Positions 23,846 through 29,814 of a stretch of 29,814 nt of DNA are shown piece by piece (the stretch's first letter is position 1; each line of letters starts with the position of its first letter). The notes below the pieces were generated by a model. The model had not been told where the DNA came from. It ran no database searches and saw nothing but the letters and a program-made list of their open reading frames with translations. The stretch covers positions 1 to 29,814 of the forward strand of contig CAKOOH010000011.1 of the NCBI GenBank assembly GCA_934098485.1, read 5' to 3'. A program made the position numbers and the translations under genes. This stretch comes from an uncultured Bacilli bacterium (GTDB lineage Bacteria; Bacillota_I; Bacilli_A; RF39; UBA660).

Positions 23846-24783
23846 TAAATACCTCCGATTACATGGGCAAAGGCATCCGCTAGAGCCATAACACTGTTAT
23901 TAACTTCTGCAATAGTGTTTTCAGGTCCCCCTATTTCAACTAGTAAAGTGTGCTCATGAAAATTTTGATTGTATTCACTTCTTTTACCATAAAAAACATC
24001 ACGCATTAAACCTTCATAATTATTTTTTAAATATTCGTTTAATTTTAAGGCCAGTGATTCATTTTTTTCGTAGTTTTCATGATTCATGCCAACAACAAAC
24101 ATCATTTTTGCGTATTTTTTATCATTTATAGTGGTGGTTAAAGATAAACTATCACGGTGTAAATCAATAAAATAATTTAAACTAGGATATTTTTTGATGC
24201 TTTCTTCTAACCATAATTTACTAGCATAATAAGATTCATTATATTTCCAATTATGACGATTTAAGACGTCTTTGATATTTTCATCTTCGACAACAGAGTT
24301 AATATTATAATTTTGCAGAGATTTTTTTAACATATTTGATGCCATATAAACGGTGGGTGTAATATTATAAACTGATAAAGTATCAGCGTTATATTCTTCG
24401 GTTTGGTGAGTATTATAAATATAAATAAGGGGTTTATTTTCTTCTTTGATGGTGCCGGTTACATTTTCGTTTTCTTCTTTAGAGGGTTTAGTTTCTTTAA
24501 TAATTTTATTTAAACTAGCATTACTAAAAGTCATTTTTAGGAGGTTTTCAGGACTTTTTAAATTAAAATTTATGATGTCATATAAAGTAAGCTCACCAAT
24601 TAGATTGTTAGTACTAAGAGCAAGTAATTCATTAACCTTTTGAGGAGAGTTTTTTAATGTGAAATTTTTAAATAGATATTTAATGGTAACTATAAAGGAT
24701 AATATAACGATAAAAATACATATGGTTAGTTTTAAAATATTATTACTAATGATTCTTTTTCTTGCGATAAACATTTTTTTCAT
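23845..24783 (-). CDS. spoIIP: SpoIIP-family peptidoglycan amidase/endopeptidase
   Basis: A 312-residue membrane-anchored protein with one N-terminal membrane helix (about 15-37) and the SpoIIP catalytic domain from about 115. It shows YIYNTHQTEEY, FIDLHRDS, VVGMNHENYEKN and the closing LLVEIGGPENT-EVNNS-ALADAFA motif. In Bacillus SpoIIP cuts peptidoglycan during engulfment together with SpoIID and SpoIIM. No other sporulation gene is in the window and neither partner is adjacent, so this protein may serve general wall remodelling. An AAGGTGA site precedes ATG at 24783. Confidence 0.9.
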   Translation of the reverse strand: MKKMFIARKRIISNNILKLTICIFIVILSFIVTIKYLFKNFTLKNSPQKVNELLALSTNNLIGELTLYDIINFNLKSPENLLKMTFSNASLNKIIKETKPSKEENENVTGTIKEENKPLIYIYNTHQTEEYNADTLSVYNITPTVYMASNMLKKSLQNYNINSVVEDENIKDVLNRHNWKYNESYYASKLWLEESIKKYPSLNYFIDLHRDSLSLTTTINDKKYAKMMFVVGMNHENYEKNESLALKLNEYLKNNYEGLMRDVFYGKRSEYNQNFHEHTLLVEIGGPENTIAEVNNSVMALADAFAHVIGGI

Positions 24784-24833
24784 CAGACATCACCTTAATA
24801 GTAATATATAATTTTTGAGATAAAAAATATGTC

Positions 24834-24857
24834 AAAAAAAGATGCTACTTAGCACCT
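24834..24857 (-). terminator. Terminator after smc
   Basis: A 7-bp stem (AGATGCT at 24840-24846 with AGCACCT at 24851-24857, one G-U pair) with loop ACTT is followed leftward by T7. A TTGACA that could be the -35 box of spoIIP (24830-24835) overlaps its T run, but no well-spaced -10 box follows. Confidence 0.75.
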
Positions 24858-24861
24858 TTCG

Positions 24862-27795
24862 TTAATCTAATTTAACACTTACTAATTTAGATACACCGGA
24901 TTCTTGCATGGTTATTCCATATAAGGTATTAGTATATTCCATCGTTCTTTTTTTGTGGGTAATTATAATAAACTGGGTATTAGTGTTTAGTTCATTTAAG
25001 TATCTACCAAACATATCGACATTAGCTTCATCTAAAGCCGCTTCTACTTCATCTAAGATGCAGAAAGGAACGGTACGAATATTTAATATACTAAATAGTA
25101 AAGCAATGGCAGTAAGAGTTGATTCACCACCTGATAGTGTTTTAGGATTTTTAATATCTTTACCAGGAGGAGCAACTTTAATTTCTAAACCGGTATTTAA
25201 AATATCAGATGGTTCAGTTAATAATAACTCAGCACTACCTCCTCTAAATAGTTTTTTAAAGACTACTTTAAATTCATTATTTAGGTCGTTAAAGGCCTTA
25301 GTTAGTTTATCTTTCATGGTTTCATCTAATTCATTAATGATGGTTAATAAATCATTTATAGAAGTAGTTAAATCTTCTTTTTGTTTAGATAAAAAGTCAA
25401 ATCTCGTTTTGATACGGTCATATTCACTTATGGCACCAGTATTAACATCCCCTAAATTTTTAATACTTCTTTTTAGAGAACTTACTTTGCTTCTTGCTTC
25501 ATCAAGGGAAGTGTTTAACTCATAGTTTTGAGCTTTTTCATAAGTCATTTGATATTCTTCATTTAATCTGATTAAATAAGAATCAATTTTATATTCATCT
25601 TTGTTTATAGCAAGTTCTAAATCTTTTAATTCATTATATTTTTTGTTATATTCACTATTTTGTTTTTTATTTGCTAGCTCAATTTCATTTATTTGACTTT
25701 GTAAGTCATTTTTACTTACTTTTAAATCATTTAAAGTATTTTCTAAATTAGTTTTTTCGGCTTCAACTTTATAGTATTCATTTAAGATATTTTCAATTTT
25801 TTGATCAATAGTATTTTCAAGTAAGCCACTAGTACCAGCCATCTCATTTTGGACCTTAGTTAAATCATCTTTTAAATTATCTAATTCGTTTTGTTTACGA
25901 ATGATTATCTCTTTTGATTCATTAAAATCACTAGTTAAAGAGAAAATTTGCGTTTCCATAATTTTTAAATTATGATCTTCATCGTTTATTTCTTCTTCTT
26001 TTAATTTAATTAAATTAGTCTTTTCTTTTAAAAGTTTTAATTTGTTTTCTAATTCAAATTTTTGATTGATAATACCACTACTAGTTTTTAGAGAGCCACC
26101 AGTGATGCTACCGCCAGGGTTAATTAAATCGCCATCTAAAGAAACAATGCGATATGTATGATTAATTAATTTACTTATATAGTTTGCAGAAGTTAGATCT
26201 CTAACAATAATAGTACTTCCTAAAGCATTTAATACGACATTACGATATAAGCCATTATATTTAACAAGGGAATCTGCTGATCCAATAAAACCATCAACAC
26301 TGGTTATTTTAGATAAGGTATTAGGGTCAATTCCTCTTGGTTTAATAATGTTTAAGGGGTAAAAAGTTACTCTTCCTAAACCATTTTGCTTTAAATAATT
26401 AATGGCTTCTTTCGCACATATTTCATTATCAACAACAACGATGCTAGCGTTATAACCTAGAGAAATATCAATGGCAGTACCATACTTTTCTTCTGTTTCA
26501 ATAAGTTTACCTAAAGCGTTATGAATGCCTGGTAGACGAGTGTTATTTAAAACGCTACGAACGGGATAAGGAAATCTATTATCATTTTCAATGGTATCTT
26601 TTAAAATATCAATTTGATTTTTTAATTTTTCTTCTTCCTTATTTAATTCCGTTAAATTATTAATGTTAAGATTTTTCGTTATAATTAAATTCTTGTACTC
26701 GCTTTCCATTTTAGAAAGAGATGCGGCAATTTTATTTTTGTCTTCTTCTAATTTGGTTAATTCTTTTTCTGATGATTTAATATTATTTTCTAGGCGAAGA
26801 GCATTTTCTTTTAAGTAAATAATATTATTTTGAAGTTTAATATCGTCAACCTGATATTTTTGACGTTCTAACATGATTTGTTTTTCACTATTTAAATCAG
26901 AAAGAGTTTTAGTTAATTTAAATAAATTATCACTTTTTACGGAAATATCTTCTTCAGTTTTTAATAAGCGATGCTTTAAAGTGTCTACTTTAGCGTTATC
27001 GATTGTTTTAGCATTATCTAAAGAGTTTAGTTCATTAGTTAAAGTTTCTTTTAATTCTTTATTGTTTTTAATACTTGAATTAATACTAGAAATATCAGTA
27101 GCAAGTAAAGCAATTTCGGTATTGGTTAGCTCACTTTTGTATTCTAAATATTTGTTTGCTACTTCGGCTTGATTTTTTAGAGGCTCTAAGTTAATAGATA
27201 ATTCATCAATTACTAAATTTATTTTTGATAAGTTATCATTAGTTTTATCTAGTTTTTTTAAAGACTCCTCTTTTCTTTTTTTATATTTTAAGACGCCAGC
27301 AGTTTCTTCAATTATTTTACGTTTTTCTAATGGAGTTCCGTTTACAATTTCGGTTATCTTTCCTTGGGAAATGATGGAAAGGGAGTTGACACTTGAACCG
27401 GAATCGATAAATAAATTAGTAATATCTTTTAATCTTACTTCATCATTATTTATATAGTATTCGTTTTCACCGGTTATGTAAACGACTCTTTTAATTTCAA
27501 TTTCGGTAAGTTCACTATTTAGGTAATGATCTGAGTTATCAAATGTTAAAGATACCCAGCATCTAGTTAATGGCCCACGAGATTTTGAGCCACTAAAAAT
27601 GACATCTTTAGAAGAATTTCCTCCTCTGATGTCTTTTAGAGATTGCTCACCTAATACCCATCTTATAGCATCAACAATGTTACTTTTGCCAGAACCATTA
27701 GGTCCAACGATACCAGTTATTCCATCTTTTATATCAATTGTGGTTTTATCGGCAAAACTTTTAAAACCATGCAAACTTATTTTTAATAATTTCAT
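24862..27795 (-). CDS. smc: Chromosome partition protein SMC (short-armed)
   Basis: The condensin ATPase that organises and segregates the chromosome. The Walker A GPNGSGKSN lies near residue 32, the Q-loop/arginine region is intact, and the C-terminal head has LSGGESTLTAIAL and Walker B CILDEVEAALD. The hinge is recognisable near 415-565 (LPGIHNALGKLIE through SLDGDLINPGGSITGGS), flanked by two coiled-coil arms. At 977 residues it is about 200 shorter than B. subtilis SMC, and the shortening falls in the arms. That length is typical of Mollicutes-type SMC. Its start overlaps the rnc stop (ATGA). ScpA and ScpB are not in the window. Confidence 0.96.
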   Translation of the reverse strand: MKLLKISLHGFKSFADKTTIDIKDGITGIVGPNGSGKSNIVDAIRWVLGEQSLKDIRGGNSSKDVIFSGSKSRGPLTRCWVSLTFDNSDHYLNSELTEIEIKRVVYITGENEYYINNDEVRLKDITNLFIDSGSSVNSLSIISQGKITEIVNGTPLEKRKIIEETAGVLKYKKRKEESLKKLDKTNDNLSKINLVIDELSINLEPLKNQAEVANKYLEYKSELTNTEIALLATDISSINSSIKNNKELKETLTNELNSLDNAKTIDNAKVDTLKHRLLKTEEDISVKSDNLFKLTKTLSDLNSEKQIMLERQKYQVDDIKLQNNIIYLKENALRLENNIKSSEKELTKLEEDKNKIAASLSKMESEYKNLIITKNLNINNLTELNKEEEKLKNQIDILKDTIENDNRFPYPVRSVLNNTRLPGIHNALGKLIETEEKYGTAIDISLGYNASIVVVDNEICAKEAINYLKQNGLGRVTFYPLNIIKPRGIDPNTLSKITSVDGFIGSADSLVKYNGLYRNVVLNALGSTIIVRDLTSANYISKLINHTYRIVSLDGDLINPGGSITGGSLKTSSGIINQKFELENKLKLLKEKTNLIKLKEEEINDEDHNLKIMETQIFSLTSDFNESKEIIIRKQNELDNLKDDLTKVQNEMAGTSGLLENTIDQKIENILNEYYKVEAEKTNLENTLNDLKVSKNDLQSQINEIELANKKQNSEYNKKYNELKDLELAINKDEYKIDSYLIRLNEEYQMTYEKAQNYELNTSLDEARSKVSSLKRSIKNLGDVNTGAISEYDRIKTRFDFLSKQKEDLTTSINDLLTIINELDETMKDKLTKAFNDLNNEFKVVFKKLFRGGSAELLLTEPSDILNTGLEIKVAPPGKDIKNPKTLSGGESTLTAIALLFSILNIRTVPFCILDEVEAALDEANVDMFGRYLNELNTNTQFIIITHKKRTMEYTNTLYGITMQESGVSKLVSVKLD

Positions 27796-28442
27796 TTGAA
27801 TACACCTGCACTCTTAGTAATAGCATCTTTAGCAGCATTTTGCTCGGCTTCTTTTTTACTTTTGCCTGTTCCTTTGCCATAAACCATGTCTTCTACTAGA
27901 ACTTCTACTTCAAAAGTGCGATCATGGGCTGGCCCTAGTTCATTAATAACGCGGTATACAACACTTTTTTGCGTAGTTTGTACTAACTGCTGTAAGTAAG
28001 ATTTATAGTCGCTTAAGAAGATGACATCTTTTTCGATATAAGGCACTATGATATCCATAACAAATTCTCTAGCCTTTGCTAAGCCACTGTTTAAGTAAAT
28101 GGCTGCGATAACAGCTTCAAAAACATCAGCAATAATAGTTTCATTAATTGTGTGCTCTAAGCCATGTCCAACTTTTATATAATCTGGTAAATTTATTTCT
28201 TTAGCGTATTCAAAAAGAGCGTTTTCACAAACGTAACGGCTTCTTTTTTTGGTCATTTCTCCCTCTTTTAAAGAGGTATTTTTATAAAAATAGTCACTAG
28301 TAATAAGTTCTAATACTGCGTCACCTAAAAATTCTAATCGTTCATAACTTTCACAGTTATGTTCATTAGCATATGATGTATGTGTTAAAGCAACGCTTAA
28401 TATCTTATTATCTGGTTCTATATTGTATTTTGATAAATTCAT
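27792..28442 (-). CDS. rnc: Ribonuclease III
   Basis: A double-strand RNA endonuclease for rRNA and sRNA-target processing. The catalytic signature ERLEFLGDAVLELI and the second acidic cluster ADVFEAVIAAIYL are intact, and a C-terminal dsRNA-binding domain ends in KKEAEQNAAKDAI. ATG at 28454 would add four residues but lies only a few bases after the predicted transcript start and has no ribosome binding site; ATG at 28442 follows GGTGA at good spacing (216 residues). The rnc-smc order is the one seen widely in Bacillota. Confidence 0.95.
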   Translation of the reverse strand: MNLSKYNIEPDNKILSVALTHTSYANEHNCESYERLEFLGDAVLELITSDYFYKNTSLKEGEMTKKRSRYVCENALFEYAKEINLPDYIKVGHGLEHTINETIIADVFEAVIAAIYLNSGLAKAREFVMDIIVPYIEKDVIFLSDYKSYLQQLVQTTQKSVVYRVINELGPAHDRTFEVEVLVEDMVYGKGTGKSKKEAEQNAAKDAITKSAGVFK

Positions 28443-28464
28443 TTTAATCACCATACCTTATTCA

Positions 28465-28470
28465 ATTATA
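28465..28470 (-). promoter_or_regulatory. -10 box for rnc-smc
   Basis: A perfect TATAAT lies 23 nt before the preferred rnc start. No good -35 box is seen 16-18 bp upstream, so the call rests on the -10 box and position alone. Confidence 0.5.
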
Positions 28471-28553
28471 CCCTAAAACAAGGGCTTTTTCTAGTTTTTT
28501 TAAAAGTTCTTTTAAATTATAGAGAATTGTAGTAAAATTATAAAAGGTGAAAG

Positions 28554-28769
28554 ATGAAAAAATTACTAATTAAATTAATTGATTTGTACCAAAGTATGCC
28601 ACTTAAGTGTCATAAATATTGTAGGTTTACCCCTACTTGCTCTCAGTATATGAAAGAGGCAATAATTAATTATGGTGCATCAAAAGGATTATGGTTAGGA
28701 ATAAAAAGATTGGGAAGATGTCATCCATTTGGTAAATATGGTTATGACCCTTTGAAGGAGAATTTGTGA
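28554..28769 (+). CDS. yidD: Membrane protein insertion efficiency factor YidD
   Basis: This 71-residue protein shows the whole YidD pattern: a short amphipathic N-terminus (LIKLIDLYQ), then CRFTPTCSQYMKEAI, a G-KG--LG-KRLGRCHP block and a final GYDPLKEN. YidD is a small inner-membrane-associated protein that aids insertion by YidC. It is usually found between rnpA and yidC, but here it is separated from them and precedes a lipoprotein gene. An AGGTGA site precedes the ATG. Confidence 0.93.
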   Translation: MKKLLIKLIDLYQSMPLKCHKYCRFTPTCSQYMKEAIINYGASKGLWLGIKRLGRCHPFGKYGYDPLKENL

Positions 28770-29626
28770 TGAAAAAATTAAAGATTATGATGTTAGGTAT
28801 AGTTATGCTGTGTCTAACTGGTTGCATTAAAAAAGATAATTATGAAAATATTTCGATTTATACAACGGTTTATCCGGTTACTTATATTGCGAAATATTTA
28901 TATGATGATTATGCGGAAATAAATAGTATTTATCCAAACGGAGTTGATGCTGATACTTATGAAATTTCTAACAAAAAGCTAAATGATTTTAGTAAAGGCG
29001 ATTTATTTATTTATAATGGATTATCATCAGAAAAAGATATCGCGGCGGAACTTTTAAATAAAAATAAAAAAATGGATATTATTGATGTTTCACAAGGGTT
29101 AGAGGTTAAAAGTGATGTTAGTGAGTTATGGCTTAGCCCAGCAAACTTTTTGATGATGATGACTAATATTAAAAATAATTTAAAAGAATATATTACTAAT
29201 AAATCTATTTTGGATAGTATTGATAAAAATTATGATAATTTAAAAGTACAAATATCAGAAATTGATGCGGAATTAAGTTTGATGGCTGATAACGCAAGTA
29301 ACAAAAAGATTATTGTTGCGAATAATGCTTTTAAATTTTTAGAAAAATATGGCTTTGAGGTAATTAGTGTAAGTGCTGAAGATGAAAATTCTAATACCAA
29401 TATTAGTAGAGCTAAAAAATATTTTAGTGATAAGGAAAATACTTACCTATTTATGTTAGATAATACAGCAGAAAATGAAACGATTAAGAGCTTAAAGGAT
29501 AGCGGTGCGACTGAGCAGGTAGTTGCAAGACTTCTTACTTTGTCAGAAGAAAATAGTAAAAATGGTACGGACTATATTTCATATATTAAAGATATCTTAG
29601 ATATTATTAAAAAGGAAATTTATTAA
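28769..29626 (+). CDS. ZnuA/AdcA-like lipoprotein lacking the metal histidines
   Basis: A 285-residue lipoprotein with lipobox LTGC (lipidated Cys19) and the fold pattern of cluster A-I metal-binding proteins (ZnuA, AdcA, MntC): TTVYPVTYIAKYL at the start, FIYNGL after the first site, WLSPANF after the second, and NNAFKFLEKYG at the third. The histidines that bind Zn or Mn in the family are replaced: the usual HDYEPS reads DTYEIS, DPHxWLSP reads VSELWLSP, and HNAF reads NNAF. It may bind a different ligand or no metal. No permease or ATPase is adjacent. GTG at 28766 is in frame, but ATG at 28769 is better spaced from GGAG. The ATG overlaps the yidD stop. Confidence 0.75.
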   Translation: MKKLKIMMLGIVMLCLTGCIKKDNYENISIYTTVYPVTYIAKYLYDDYAEINSIYPNGVDADTYEISNKKLNDFSKGDLFIYNGLSSEKDIAAELLNKNKKMDIIDVSQGLEVKSDVSELWLSPANFLMMMTNIKNNLKEYITNKSILDSIDKNYDNLKVQISEIDAELSLMADNASNKKIIVANNAFKFLEKYGFEVISVSAEDENSNTNISRAKKYFSDKENTYLFMLDNTAENETIKSLKDSGATEQVVARLLTLSEENSKNGTDYISYIKDILDIIKKEIY

Positions 29627-29652
29627 CAGGAATTGAGACTCCTGTTTTTTTT
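29625..29652 (+). terminator. Terminator after the ZnuA-like gene
   Basis: AACAGGA (29625-29631, overlapping the stop codon) pairs with TCCTGTT (29640-29646) over an 8-base loop, followed by a run of T. Confidence 0.88.
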
Positions 29653-29708
29653 ATTGATAATTTATAATAAAGGGTGTTTATTAGGGTGTTTAGAAAATTA
29701 AAGTCACA

Positions 29709-29734
29709 AAAAAAATCCCTAAAATAAAGGGATT
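29709..29734 (-). terminator. Terminator of tRNA-Glu
   Basis: AATCCCT/AGGGATT arms (29714-29720 with 29728-29734) with loop AAAATAA and a T run leftward, the same stem-loop as behind tRNA-Arg. Confidence 0.85.
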
Positions 29735-29745
29735 AATTTTCAAAT

Positions 29746-29814
29746 TGGTGACCCGTACGGGGTTCGAACCCATAAATGCATGCGTGAAAGGCATGTGTGT
29801 TAACCATTTCACCA
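29746..29814 (-). tRNA. tRNA-Glu (anticodon TTC), cut by the window edge
   Basis: The D arm, anticodon stem CATGC/GCATG with loop CTTTCAC (anticodon TTC), T arm with TTCGAAC, acceptor 3' strand ACGGGTC, discriminator A and encoded CCA are all present. Only the first seven bases (the 5' acceptor strand) lie beyond the right edge. Confidence 0.94.

Noticed and set aside
1..29814. Mycoplasma genetic code (TGA as Trp)
   Set aside because: Several genes end in TGA at the expected family length (yidD, rnc, hrcA, lepB) and Trp is encoded by TGG.

Overview
The window is about 30 kb of very AT-rich DNA with compact, overlapping operons, GGTGA/AGGAGG-type ribosome binding sites and Bacillota-type housekeeping genes (hrcA-grpE-dnaK-dnaJ with CIRCE, RNase HIII, ftsEX, rnc-smc, a SpoIIP homologue). 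TGA is used as a stop (yidD, hrcA, the signal peptidase and rnc all end in TGA), so the code is the standard bacterial one and this is not Mycoplasma or Spiroplasma. The short SMC, small proteins and the style of the surface proteins suggest an uncultured, genome-reduced Bacilli lineage near the Mollicutes (RF39-like gut bacteria). That placement is inference.

Layout. 1-91 holds the promoter of a leftward gene lying off the left edge. 92-3735 holds cvpA-thioredoxin, divergent rnhC, and a signal peptidase I-holA pair. 3762-10167 is the heat-shock cluster hrcA-grpE-dnaK, then a terminator, then pepF-dnaJ; it is led by a sigma-A promoter carrying two CIRCE-like repeats. 10275-18820 is an accessory surface-protein array: one glycine-rich protein and three ~640-residue paralogues, all leftward. 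Each has its own copy of a ~100-bp cassette holding the upstream gene's terminator hairpin, a sigma-A promoter and a short leader. A dead IS30-type transposase fragment sits inside the array. 18973-21799 is ftsE-ftsX-M23 peptidase, a division hydrolase module. 21910-22250 looks like a complete, unannotated type I toxin-antitoxin locus, followed by tRNA-Arg. 22473-24783 is spoIIP, a small membrane protein and an ATP-grasp enzyme. 24862-28470 is rnc-smc. 28554-29652 is yidD with a ZnuA-like lipoprotein. The window ends inside a tRNA-Glu gene.

The most striking signal is the array promoter. In all five copies a homopolymeric G tract (8 or 9 G on the coding strand) lies between a TTGACA/TTGACG -35 box and a TATAAT -10 box, and the resulting spacers are 16, 16, 16, 19 and 17 bp. 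This is the expected architecture of slipped-strand phase variation acting on promoter spacing. One promoter type drives non-homologous genes, and the three large paralogues look mosaic, with a variable C-terminal segment between conserved blocks. Together they read as a surface-antigen repertoire that may be switched gene by gene and reshuffled by recombination. The second strong candidate is the type I toxin-antitoxin locus: a 30-residue hydrophobic peptide with a sequesterable Shine-Dalgarno sequence, plus an antisense RNA with its own near-consensus promoter and terminator.
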